Below the pieces are notes generated by a model. The model was given only the letters and a program-made list of their open reading frames with translations, was not told where the DNA came from and did no database searches. Of a stretch of 64,000 nucleotides of DNA, positions 11,968-23,034 are shown in pieces (within the stretch, counting starts at the first letter, position 1; each line of letters opens with the position of its first letter). The position numbers and the translations under genes were made by a program. This stretch comes from Calliphora vicina (Eukaryota > Arthropoda > Insecta > Diptera > Calliphoridae), in NCBI RefSeq assembly GCF_958450345.1, contig NC_088784.1:69837747-69901746 (forward strand). Reading direction: 5' to 3'.

Positions 11968-13194
11968 GTCATTGTGTCAATTAAACCAACGATTATGAAA
12001 CCAAAATGAAATGATATAAGAAAAAACTGAACTAGAAAAAAAACCGATTCCCAAATTACTACATTTTTTTTCAAAAAAAGGAGCCTTAAATAAATGAATA
12101 GAGAAGAAAAGAAATGGAAAAAACAATAAATTTTCTTTTTTCTATTAAAAAAAAGCAAAGAAGATTTGTTTTGCAGAAATAAAAGCAAGAGAAATGAATT
12201 AAAAACAAAACGCAACAAATATAAATTGTATATAAACTAAGCATATTTTACTCACAACTTCTGCTCTCCTAAGCTTCTTTCTGAAATTTCTAATCTTTAA
12301 AAAGTAATTGCTTTAAATAAAAAGTGAGTTAATAAATAGCAACAACAACACAACACTGACTGAATGAGCCATATAAAAAACCAAATTGTTAAGAGTTTTT
12401 CTTTCCTCCTCCACAACAAACTCTTTACAACTCACTTCTATTTAAACACTGCTCTCTAATTCATAATTCTTTAAACACTCTCTCTTGTAACACTTGTCTC
12501 ACACAATTCTTATCATCATTACACACCAACCATCTTCACTACAACAAGGCTCATATTAATTTCTGTTTCATCTCCTCTTCACTTTTTCTCTTTGGCAAAT
12601 CAAAGTTCTCTCTCATTTTCTTTTACTCTAGCTTTTTCTATTTCATATCTTTCTTTTATAATTTTGTTAGTCGCCGAAACTTTGCCATTTCGGTTTCATG
12701 TGATATCACTGCTTTTGTCGATACAAATCTTAAAAAAAAGAGAGCTGCAGAGTATCTCTTGTTAAACATTTGTATCTTTCAAGAATTTCAAATAAAATTA
12801 AATTGAACAATATCAAACTTCAACATTGATGATGTATGTAAATATGAACATATTAAATATTTCTTTAAATTAAAAAAAAACATATTAATTATAAAACAAA
12901 ACAAAACAGAAAAACAAAAAAATACAAAACATTATACATATAATTAATAAATGTGTTTGTTAAATGTTTGTCATTTTTATTATGAGTAAAAAAACATGAT
13001 GTATGTGTAAATAAAATATAAGAATGCAAATAAAGAATAAAAGTTTCTTTACAAAAAACTAATACTAATGTTGTTTAAATTTATTAATTAGTTATACTTA
13101 TATGAAATGAAATATTTAGAATATTTCGAATATTTTACAAAACTTTCTAAATGAAAGTATGACAACATGTCGTATACGTAACATAAATACAAAC
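11968..13194. other. Gene A 3' UTR and intergenic DNA
   Basis: AATAAA signals at 12089-12094 and near 12126 mark the probable end of transcript A. The stretch 12240-12660 is unusually rich in C and T on the + strand (many CTCTC/TTCTC runs), unlike its flanks, but has no frame or motif I recognise. The rest is AT-rich. Confidence 0.4.
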
Positions 13195-13445
13195 ATATGT
13201 TGTGTAGTATACGTAACCTGATCTAATGTGGTTTAGCAAAAAGCGGGATTTGAAGGATCAAAAGAAGAGAAGAATATATGTAACTCAAGTAGTTTTGATT
13301 GTAAAGAAGAAATTTCAATATGATATTTTTTGATATAAGTATCAACTTAACATTCCTGAATAAAAACATTTAACAAATGAAGAACAATAAATGAAACAAA
13401 TTTTTTGAATCCACAAAATGTGCCCACTGTCCACTTATTAAATAC
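13195..13445. repeat. Dispersed repeat 'GTAGTATACGTAACCTGATC', copy 1
   Basis: The words 'TTGTGTAGTATAC', 'TAACCTGATCT', 'TTTAGCAAAAAGCG' and, farther on, 'TCCACAAAATGTGCCCA' occur in this order at about 13198-13440 and again at about 15737-16110. The two copies bracket the two hairpin-headed repeats and imply a local segmental duplication or a shared unclassified element. Confidence 0.5.
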
Positions 13446-13878
13446 TGTAAAATTATGTGAAACTGAAGCTACTGCTAATGATATTTTCTCTTTAGTATTT
13501 ATTGTTTACTACAAATATGTAATCAATAAAATCGTTTTATAAACAATGTCGCGTTCCGGTACCTAAACACCAACGACGCACAGTGTCGCCTGTAGAACAA
13601 TTGAGGTTGCAAAAATCAAAAATTTCATGTGCCTCTAAAAAATTTTTAATAAATCTATATTACAAGAATTTGTCTAACTATAAAATGCTATTATTTTTAC
13701 AATCAGATATTTGGTTCAGAAGATACAGCCCTTCAAATTTTACTGATTTTCAGTATTCAAAAAAGACACAATTTTTAGGTATTTGGTCCGATTTCAGTAT
13801 CTCAAAAACTAGGTAACGGATCGTCATTATTTTTGATTATATTGATAGATCTATTTATTAAGAAAATAATAAAAAAAT

Positions 13879-14610
13879 AAGTAAGAAAGTATGGTCGGTC
13901 AAGTCCGATCATATAATACCCTACACTAAATAAAAGAACAAGAACATTTTTCTTTTAAAATTTCAATAATTTATATTTTTGAGTGATTTTCGGAAGTGGG
14001 CCTTATATGGGGGCTATGACCAATTATAGACCGATTACCATGAAATTAGGTAGTGTGATTTATGTATATATGAAAGTTTACTATGTTGAATTTTGTGAGT
14101 ATACCAACATTTTTAAGCGATTTATGCACGTTAAAGTGATTTTCGGAAGCGGGTCTATATGGGAGCTATGACTAATTATGGACCGATCGTAGCAAAATTT
14201 GGTGACATGAATTTTGTATATATAAGACTTATTTGGAGCGCAATTTGTGGAGATACATTTATAAATTAAACATTTATGACCGATAAAGTCCAATTTCGGA
14301 AGGACATTTGTATGGAGGCTAGGTGAAATAATGGACCGATTTCAGCCAGTTTCAATAGGCTTGGTCCTTGGGCCGAAAACATAATATGCACGAAATTTGA
14401 TCGAAATATCTTCAAAATTGCGACCTGTACTCTGCGCACAAGGTTTACATGGACAGCCAGCCGACCAGACGGACGGACGGACATCGTTTAATCGACTCAG
14501 AAAGTGATTCTAAGTCGATCGGTATACTTTAAGGTGGGTGTTAGACCAATATTAAGGGCGTTACACACATCTGCACAAACGCATAATACCCTCCCCACTG
14601 GTGTAGGTTA
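13879..14610 (+). mobile_element. Hairpin-headed repeat family 1, copy a
   Basis: Head 'AAGTAAGAAAGTATGGTCGG' continues into a short hairpin (GGTCGG-TCAA-GTCCGATC) and 'ATAATACCCTACAC'. The body has repeated blocks around 'TATGGGGGCTATGACCAATT'. A 'GACGGACGGACGGACATCG' block and a tail 'ATACCCTCCCCACTGGTGTA' follow. The tail and head carry inverted copies of TACCCTACACCA. Open frames inside are repeat artefacts. It is non-coding and non-autonomous; hairpins near both ends recall Helitron/Helentron-like elements, which is inference. Confidence 0.7.
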
Positions 14611-14850
14611 TAATATTGCATTTAGAAAAATTTGCGCATAAACAGTGAATTAATTTTTTATTTGCGAATAGCTAACTCACGAAAACAATTCCTGATTAAC
14701 GACACTATTTTCAAATAAGATTTTAAGCATTGCCATATGTTTTAATGTTTTTAGTTTATTAAGACGTTTTTAAAATATTTCATTGTGTTTTTGCATTAAT
14801 TGGATTGCAAAACAAATATGAATTTTAGATTCTATCATTTTTGCATTTAA

Positions 14851-15612
14851 AACAAGTAAGAAAGTATGGTCGGTCAAGCCCGACCATATAATACCCTACA
14901 CCAAGTAAATGAGTAAAAATATCTTTCTTTTAAAATATCAATAATTTATATTTTTGAGTGATTTTCGGAAGTGGGCCTTATATGGGAGCTATGACCAATT
15001 ATGGACCGATCACCATAAAATTAGGTCGTGTGATTTATGTCTATATTAAAGTTAACTATGTTGAATTTTGTGTGTATACCAACATTTTTATGCGATTTAT
15101 GCACGTTAAAGTGATTTTCGGAAGCGGGTCTATATGGGAGCTATGACTAATTATGGACCGATCGTAACAAAATTTGGTGACATGAATTTTGTATATATAA
15201 AACTTATTTGGAGCGAAATTTGTGTACATACATAGATAAATTAAACATTTATGACCGATAAAGTTCAATTTCGAGGGGACATTTGTATGGGGGCTAGGTG
15301 AAATAATGGACCGATTTCAGCCAGTTTCAATAGGCTTGGTCCTTGAGCCGAAAAAGTAATATGTACCTAATTTGATCGAAATATTTTCAAAATTGCGATC
15401 TGTACTCTGCGCACAAGGTTTACATGGACAGCCAGCCAGCCAGCCAGCCAGCCAACCAGACGGACGGACGGACGGACATCGTTTAATCGACTCAGAAAGT
15501 GATTCTAAGTCGATCGGTATACTTTAAGGTGGGTGTTAGACTAATATTTGTGGGCGTTACAAACATCTGCACAAACGCATAATACCCTCCCCACTATGGT
15601 GGTGTAGGGTAT
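14851..15612 (+). mobile_element. Hairpin-headed repeat family 1, copy b (best preserved)
   Basis: Complete copy: AACAAGTAAGAAAGTATGG, perfect stem GGTCGG/CCGACC, 'ATAATACCCTACACCAAG', body blocks, an expanded GCCA(GCCA)n and GGAC(GGAC)n simple repeat at about 15429-15478, and the 3' hairpin 'CCCCACTATGGTGG' before 'TGTAGGGTATAA'. It is closely similar to copy a and in the same orientation 0.97 kb away. Confidence 0.75.
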
Positions 15613-15736
15613 AAAAATTATCATATTTTGTTCAAAAATATTACTACCAAATTATTAAAGTTTACCATCCGGCATCACATAAAAACAAAAAATTTCCGAC
15701 TTGTAAACAGTGAGTTAGTTAATTGCAAATAATTTT

Positions 15737-16110
15737 GTTGTGTAGTATACATAACCTGATCTGATGAGTTTTAGCAAAAAGCGATATAGGAAGGATCAAT
15801 AGAAGAGAAGAGTCAAAATTTAGTATACATCAAACATTTTCATCTATGACGCTAAATATTTTAATAAATGAAAGAAATAAACTTAAAATTAAATTTAATC
15901 TTTTATTATTTTAAAAAATATAATATATGTTTTTAAGTACCTTTTCCTTTTTCCTATAAATTTTAATTTTCAAAGTTTTTTAAAATAATAAAAGATTAAA
16001 CTCTAAATTTAATTTTAAGTTTATTCAAACTTATATATGTATTTCTTTCTTATGTTAAAATGTCCTAGCATACTTTCAATCCACAAAATGTGCCCAGCGC
16101 CAACTTATTG
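15737..16110. repeat. Dispersed repeat 'GTAGTATACATAACCTGATC', copy 2
   Basis: Second copy of the repeat at 13195-13445, with the same order of shared words and extra sequence between them. It directly follows copy b of the hairpin-headed family. Confidence 0.5.
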
Positions 16111-16280
16111 CACAGAAAAAACAAAAATTCAAATCAAATTACAAAATTCATGAAGTCAATTGAATATTTTATTGAAATGGGACCTATCACAAAAATCAAA
16201 CAACAAAATTTGTAAATATTTTATTGAAAAAAAATTTTTTTTTCTTATTAAAATATTTTAACTATCAATGAAACATATTA

Positions 16281-16847
16281 CAGGTAGGCCTCCATTTACG
16301 CGGTTTGTTGGGCCCAAAAAAATTGCATGTAAATCAAATTCGCGTAAAACGAGGTTCTAATTTAGAACGAAATGCTTTTGTGGGGCCAATAACTTTTTAT
16401 TTCGCGTAAAACAATACATCAGTCACATAACAAATAAGAAATTGGGACCTAAAAATCGCGTTAAATCAAAAATAACTTAAATGCAAACGGACGTTATTTG
16501 TACTTTTAAAAACTTAAAACAAAAGTAAAGTAAAAAACTGAAATAAAAAAAGTTCTTATCGAAAACTGCAATTAAAAAATCAAAATATTCCAATGCATAA
16601 AACATATCAAAATATAACACAAAATTATAAAAATTAACAAAGCAATTTCAAAATAATAAAAAAATGCATTTAGTTTTCAAAAAAATCTGTTATTCGCATC
16701 TGTGTTTTCCGTTTCTTGTTGTTTATTGCCGCGTTATATAAAAATCGTGTAAAAAAAGTCGCGTATTTGAAAAAATGGTTGCTAATTAGAGTTCGCGTTA
16801 TACCGAATTCGTGTAAATAAAGTAACGCGTAAATGGAGGATTACCTG
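16281..16847. mobile_element. pogo/Tigger-like MITE
   Basis: The left terminus is CAGGTAGGCCTCCATTTACG and the right terminus is its near-perfect inverse (CGCGTAAATGGAGGATTACCTG). The element is bounded by TA on each side (16279-16280 and 16848-16849), matching a Tc1/mariner/pogo TA duplication. CAG-starting termini are typical of pogo/Tigger elements. The interior has many 'CGCGTAAA' words and no transposase. A 27-bp piece of the same terminus is found at 26432-26459. Confidence 0.75.
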
Positions 16848-17004
16848 TATTTGAAATTCTACATAAAATCAAACAATATTTTTAATAAAACCGTACAAAC
16901 AAGTTGTTGGTTTTGAATAGATATTCAAACAATATTTATTACTAAATCAATTAAAATATTAATAACATTTAAATTCAAAATCAATAAATATTTTAATTAA
17001 ATAA

Positions 17005-17285
17005 ACAATATTTTCTATAGAAACTACTGATATACACAATATTTTCTATATAAAATACTGCTATAGATAATATTTGCTATACAAAAATACTGTTATACAC
17101 AATAGTTTCTAAAGAAAATACTGTTGCACACAATATTTTCTATATAAAATACTGCTATACACAATATTTTCTAAAGAAAATACTGTTATACACAATATTT
17201 TCTATAGAAAAACACTTTTATACACAATAGTTTCTAAAGAAAATACTGTTAAACACAATATTTTCTATAGAAAATACTGTCATTC
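17005..17285. repeat. Minisatellite, nine units of about 31 bp
   Basis: Nine tandem units of the form ACAATATTTTCTATAGAAAA plus TACTGTTATAC, 31-32 bp each. Two alternating forms of the core (CTATAG and CTAAAG) are visible. The core TATTTTCTATAGAAAATA is a perfect 18-bp palindrome. Non-coding. Confidence 0.85.
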
Positions 17286-18499
17286 AAAATATAAATTAGT
17301 TTCTGCCAAACTTACGGACTTTCCAGCAAACGGGAATCCAAGTTATATGGATATTGTTCACCTGTGGGAAGATAAACCAGTTTTCACATTCATCTTAATT
17401 GAAAATCTATCGTATTACCATTTATGTCGTATTCTCCCAAATTTCTGTCATAGGAAGCTAACAACGTCTGCAATTATACCGGAATGTTTAACAATAACAT
17501 AATAACGAATTTTAAGTTCATACATCTATCTTGAATCTTGAGGAGTTAGAAAATATTTTGTTATGTACAAGTGTTGTCTATTATTTTTAATATTATAAAA
17601 ATGTATCACGAAATGAAAACGTACTTGATTTTAAGTACATTATGTTAAAATATTTACAAAACCAATAGACGTTTCTGATTATTAAAAAAAGTTGTTAGCA
17701 TTGTTAACCATAAAATTTAAAACCAATTAAAATAAATAATAAAATACAAATTTGATTTCAAATATGCATATGTTTGAATATATTTTAGTCATAATTTTGT
17801 CTGTGTAATAAGTATGTGTAACGGTTATATTTTTTCACTTTTTGCATTTTCGATACCGCCAAGGTTAATTTTTCTTCGTAATATCAAAGATAAATGCTGA
17901 AAATTAAAGCAAAATCGGATAACGTTAGAGTTTGCACATTTTATTTGAAGTTTCGAGATTTGGATAGAAACAATATTATAAAAAAAACTTCAATTAAAAA
18001 TTGTTTTTATATTTCATTTATATTTAAATATAAGATAAATAATGTTCTGACAAAAAATCATAAAATGTGTATCTCAAATCCCAAATTTTACATTTTGAAA
18101 CATCTTTTAAGCTAAATTTAAAAAAAAAATACAAAATAATTTTTCGATTCTAATAAAAGTTAAATGTGGATTAAAAATGTAAAAGTTATGGGTTAGAGTG
18201 GAGTCTAATATTTAATTTCATATTATTTCATTGAGTTGATTTTTTACGTGTTCGTAATTTTTAATTTCTAGGACATCTTTTATATCTGTCGTAAGATTTG
18301 TAAAATTCCTCGAAATACGCCAATTTCAAATCGTTCTTCACGCTAGCCTTTAATAGTTAAAATTTCAATTTTTAATCCTCAATTAGGTTTATTGGAATCG
18401 ATAACAATTTTTGTAATTTTTTGAATTTCTTTTAAAAAAATGTCCGTGTCTGTGTCCGAAAATAAAAATGTTTATAAAGAAATGACAAATAACAAACAA
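17286..18499. other. No recognised feature
   Basis: AT-rich intergenic DNA. I see no frame, RNA gene or repeat with another copy. Confidence 0.4.
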
Positions 18500-18680
18500 A
18501 TATTTTCGGCTAATCTAAAAAGTTTGACGACCAAGTATTGGAGGCACTCCAATACTTGGCTTGATTCGTTCTTGACCTCAAAAAATGAGCAGTTCTTTTG
18601 GTACGGAATCCAAATTTTGCCAGAAAGATGGGATATGGTCATTAGGGTCACCCGTGTATGAAGAAAAATTTTGTTTAAGT
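18500..18680 (+). mobile_element. Mariner internal-deletion relic
   Basis: The + strand encodes 'KKFDDQVLEALQ', the linker after the mariner DNA-binding domain. This joins directly to 'WLDSFLTSKNEQFFW' and 'GIQILPERWD', the C-terminal end of the transposase, in a shifted frame. About the middle two thirds of the gene, including the whole DDE core, is missing. It is a deletion derivative too short to be active. Confidence 0.7.
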
Positions 18681-20795
18681 TTTTTTTTAATGGGCGGTGA
18701 CAAAAATGTGCCAAATTATAAATATTTTCATGTTACCAAGTTTGGCTGAAATCGGAAATAATTTTCTGCCTCCGGTTTCATGTTGAATTTTTCAAAAATT
18801 TAATTAAAAATGACAATAGAGCATGATAAGCAAGTTAATTCTAGGTAACTGTATTTATTTGTAAAAATAGAAATCAATTATAATTACATACATATAAAGG
18901 TATTTATAGACCACAATACTGAGTATTAACACTTTTCAAATTTAAAATATTATTGAAGTCATTCGTTATTTCAAGAAATATTTTATTTCTTTGCTGATTG
19001 ATATTTTTTCATCATCTATTATGCAGCAGATATATTTTGTATAAAATTTCACTTTAATTTCCGTCCTCTGTCTTAATAACATAGGAATCAGTTTGATGGA
19101 TTTTGTTGAAAATATTTAATAATTTTAATCAGATTAACAACAAATGAACATAATTGATATTAAACATAATAACTGACACACTTTTCAAAAAAAAAAAATC
19201 AAATACATAATTAAAAAATTTTTTAAGGAAAACCTTGTGTTAAGATTTTTTCGATCTCACCCCTTATATATGAACTTGAATGAATAGAAGAATTTTTGAA
19301 ACTTTTTTAGTGATATGAAAACGTATGAAATCGATGAAAAAAGCATATTAACCCATTTTTAATTACGATTGGAGTGGCGAAGCGAATTATTTGATTTTTT
19401 TTTTGTCAAAATCATAAACACTTAAGAAATAAAGAACAAGAAATGTGTTTTTGACCTACTGCAAAATGCTTGCATTACAAGGTGTTTTATGTTTCATATT
19501 GTCATTCAAATAAGGCTGCTACTGAAATATTATAAAAACTAGCAAAACATAAAAAAAAAATTCTTCAAATAAAGTTCAAAACTGGAAACCAGGTTTCAAA
19601 CTAGTACATAAAGGAATTCCAAAGCTAAAAATACAACTATTCAAATAATAAACAATTTCGAAATCCAGTCGGAATACAGTAAACAAAAATACTAACACCC
19701 AAATAATCACAAAGAGTTTGCGTTTTATAGAAACTAAATAAAGTTTAAATATTCAAATGAGTCTTTCTCTCATTCTTTTTCTTAAAATAAAAAAAGAAAA
19801 CAAAATTAGTCTCGTCTTAACTTTTTATTATATAATTAACATTTTTTTGGCAAAACATTTGGCAATATGAAATTAAAATGATTTACGGCCAATTATAGAT
19901 ACTCTGTTAATAATATCAACCTTAAGTCAGAATAAATTATAATAAAAATCAACTAAGTGAAAACAACAAACTAAACTGAAAATAGTGTTAATATGGCAAC
20001 GGTGAGCAGCAGTAGAAGATTAATATTTGCCAAAATAATTTAGAATTAGATTCTTGATTCCCTCACAACTGACACACAAACCCAAAAGCCAAAACAGTTT
20101 AGAAATTAAAAAGAAAAAGGCCAAAATTTATGCAAATTATTTTAAAACATCGATAGATAGTATCATCAAATGTATTTATGTTGAAACAAAAATGTGGTTT
20201 CAAAGCAACTTTTAACTCTTTCTAAATACATGGAATAAAATAAATAACGAAAAAGAAATAATAATAAACTTGATTTTAAACATTTGGGATTAATTTAAAA
20301 TAATTATGATTTTAATGGCGATGATGCTGCTGCTGATGATAAAAACAATCATGATGAGATCTGACTAACTGATAAGATTTAATACGTCAGTTGTTGATGT
20401 GTCCAAGTAAATTGTTTATACGACTGATGATTGTGTCAAATTTCACACCCAATTTGTGTGGAATAGAACACAACATAGCTTTTTTTTAGAGTCGGTTCAA
20501 TTAAAATCTAGAACTTTTAAATACAAATCGATACAAACGTTTTAAATACTTTTATATATAAATCTATTTGTATATATTTATTTTGTATGTGAAAAGTTAG
20601 TCTGTTGCCAAATAAGTTTTGAGAGATTTTGCTGCTCAAAACAAGTTCAATATTTTATAATTTTATTGATATTTTTTTTCATCTTATTTTATTTATATTA
20701 ATTCTATAAAATAATTTTTTTTTTGGTTCAGGAATTTTTGTATATGTTTTGTTGGTTTTTTATTGTGTTATTTAGCAGATTTCGAAACAAAACTG
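18681..20795. other. Intergenic region upstream of gene B
   Basis: AT-rich sequence in which I see no gene or repeat copy. It should contain the enhancers of gene B. A short GATGATGCTGCTGCTGATGA stretch lies near 20320. Confidence 0.4.
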
Positions 20796-20832
20796 TATAA
20801 AAGCCTGATATTTAGTTTAAATCTTGTCATTC
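20796..20832 (+). promoter_or_regulatory. Core promoter of gene B (TATA box and initiator)
   Basis: TATAAAA at 20796-20802 is followed by TCATTC at 20827-20832, which fits the insect initiator TCA(G/T)T(C/T). The predicted +1 A is at 20829, 33 bp after the start of the TATA box. This gives a 5' UTR of about 176 nt to the ATG at 21005. Confidence 0.75.
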
Positions 20833-21004
20833 GTTAATTTGAGTTTTAGTGATTTAATTTGTTAACAAAATAAAAATAAAAAATACAATACACAATTCAC
20901 AATTTTTATTTGCATGCAATATTATTCCATTCTTTACTAGAAAATTTATTGTTATTTTAAAAGAAATTTGACAAAATTGTTACAAAAAATAAAATAAAAT
21001 AAAA

Positions 21005-21114
21005 ATGAAAGTAATCGCTGTTTTGTGTTTGTTTGCTGCCGTTGCGTATGCCAAAGAAGTTGAATTAATCTCACATGAAGCCATGGTGGAATATGATGGC
21101 AAATTTCATTACCA
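21005..21114 (+). CDS. Gene B, exon 1: signal peptide of an RR-1 cuticle protein
   Basis: The ATG in context AAAAATG starts 'MKVIAVLCLFAAVAYA', a typical signal peptide, followed by 'KEVELISHEAMVEYDGKFHY'. The exon ends in phase 2 at a good donor (CA|GTAAGC). With 25207-25477 it encodes 126 residues, normal for the family. This ATG is the first after the TATA/Inr start site and begins the hydrophobic signal, so the start is well supported. The protein would be secreted from epidermal cells into the procuticle. Exon layout is the same as in genes A and C, so the three are tandem duplicates. No symbol is given because the exact Drosophila counterpart was not confirmed; the 78C group is one possibility. 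Confidence 0.92.
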
Positions 21115-21669
21115 GTAAGCAATTAAATAAGCAAATAGTAAAATACTTGCAAATAATTAAAAACTATTAAGAATATGTTTGTGAAGAGTTCCTATTTAGA
21201 ATTTTGAAAAGTAAAAAAAATAAAAAAACTAGCATGATTAATTGAAGTGTGTTAAACGATTTAACTAAATTTAAAGATAATAATTTAAAATATATGTTAC
21301 AAAATTGTGTCAGTTATTTTAAGTAAGTGTGAATGGGTACATAGCCGATTTGGATCTAAATGGATTTAACAAATGATGGTAGAACATTTTTGTATATATT
21401 CTATAAGAAACATTAATGTGTCTAGTTCTGTGTATCTTCTTTATAAAAAGGTATAATTGAAATAGAATGTGTGAACAAATTATAGAGGACTATCGAAGCT
21501 TCTAGAAAACTAAGCCAGTAACTATGTAGTTGGAATATGGAGTGAGCAAAAGGCTTTCAAAATGCATCATACCCGATGGTGAATAATGGGAATGGAGAAT
21601 TTTTTGTTTGTACAAATATGAAGTGGATTTCAAACTTATTCGGCCATTCTAATGCATGTATGATCATTA

Positions 21670-21981
21670 GGCCGGGTCGATTTGTATGGAGGATCTAAAA
21701 GTAAAAAATCGTATAGCAGAAACGTAATCTACGGAAAATTCTAAGAAAGTTTCCTCAAGAAACCATAGGTCTAAAATCAAATCCTATCTTGCGCATTTCG
21801 TCATTTATCCAATAAAAAAAAATATTAAAAAAATATATATGGAAATATCATTGGATAAAAGACGAAATGCGCAAGATAGGATTTGATTTTAGACCTATGG
21901 TTCCTTGGGGAAAATTTCTTAGAATTTTCCGTAGAATGTGTTTCTGCTATACGATTTTTCTTGAAAAAAATCGACCCGCCC
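21670..21981. repeat. Long hairpin (inverted repeat) in gene B intron
   Basis: Arm 1 (21670-21813) and arm 2 (21850-21981) are inverted copies separated by a 36-bp AT loop. By eye the inner 110 or so positions pair with about seven mismatches, including an unbroken run of about 42 bp covering 'AATCCTATCTTGCGCATTTC'. Outer ends carry 'GGGTCGATTT' and its inverse. Because it lies inside the transcribed intron it would fold as an RNA hairpin in the pre-mRNA. It could be a fold-back transposon; no terminal duplication was found. Confidence 0.85.
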
Positions 21982-22111
21982 AGTGATCATGGTTTGGTTT
22001 CTATTCCAGTGATCAGCCCAAAAATGCAGAAGAAACCATACCAGACTACCTCGATAAAAGATATGGGTTTTGTAATTCCGTTTAATACATCAAAATATTT
22101 GTCGCAGACCC

Positions 22112-22786
22112 ATGTCAAGTGAACCAACTTTTGAAATCGATGTCTTCCGATCGGGAACAAAGGGAACAAGAACACTCTGAGTTAGAGTAGGTCGAAATTT
22201 GGACCCTTTTTTATTTTTTTGCTCAAAAGAAAGTTTAGGGCTATTCCTTTAAGAGCTTTTTGGTCAAGATATACAATTTTTGATTTTATTTTTTTTTTTG
22301 CAAAATTAAAAACTTTTTTGCTTTTTTTCAAAATGGCTCCTATCGACCAAAAATGTCTTAAACGAACAGACCTAAGCTTTCTTTTGAGCAAAAAAAATAA
22401 AAAAGAGCCCATTTTGAAAAAAAAAAAGTAAACAAAGTTTTTGATTTTTGAAAACAAAAAGTCAACAATTTAAAGTATTGAGTTACAGAACTTACAAAGA
22501 CCTAAGCTTTCTTTTGAGATAAATAAAAAAGGGCCCATTTTGAAAAAAAGTCTAAAAAGTTTTCAATTATGGAAACAAAATGGAAACAAAATGTCAACAA
22601 TTTTGATTTTTTCGAAAGATTGAAGAAATAGCTATCTAAACTATTTGGGACACATTTTGCTAAGAACAATAGGTAATAAGTTGCATGAATGAGAAAAACA
22701 CCCTCTAACTCAGAGAGTTCTTGTTGAAATATTGTGTCTGAATTACTTCCAATAGGACTAACTAACTAAGCTGGTTCACTTGACAT
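22112..22786. mobile_element. Inverted-repeat element with ATGTCAAGTGAACCA ends
   Basis: The left end ATGTCAAGTGAACCA (22112) has a perfect inverse at the right end (22786). A second inverted pair lies inside it: 'AACAAGAAC' with 'CTCTGAGTTAGAG' near 22160-22190 and near 22703-22730. The interior holds a further palindrome around 'GCTCAAAAGAAAG' (22195-22430) and a third copy of that arm near 22500-22545. Overlapping open frames on both strands here arise from the palindrome. There is no transposase, so it is a non-autonomous DNA element of unknown superfamily. Confidence 0.7.
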
Positions 22787-23034
22787 TAAATCCCCCATAT
22801 ATATTCGGGGTCCTTATAAAATTCTAATACGATATAGCTATTTCCGTCCGTCTGAAAACACTATAGATCCCAAGCTAAAGGAACCGGCAAACCTTATACA
22901 ACTTTGCTCAATTTAGTTCTAAGTATTCCGAAATTAAGGTATGGCGAAAATTGGGCAACATTTGTCCCTAGTCCCCATACAAGGTCCCCCTCAGAAAATG
23001 ACTTGAACATTCATAATTTTAAAATTTTTAGCTT

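Noticed and set aside
13541..13816. Possible MITE around 'GCACAGTGTCGCC' and a 77-codon frame
   Set aside because: Only one end-like word was seen, no inverse partner, and the frame is AT-biased.
22182..22457. Overlapping frames on both strands with similar lysine/phenylalanine-rich products
   Set aside because: They result from an internal palindrome read on both strands, with low-complexity A/T composition.
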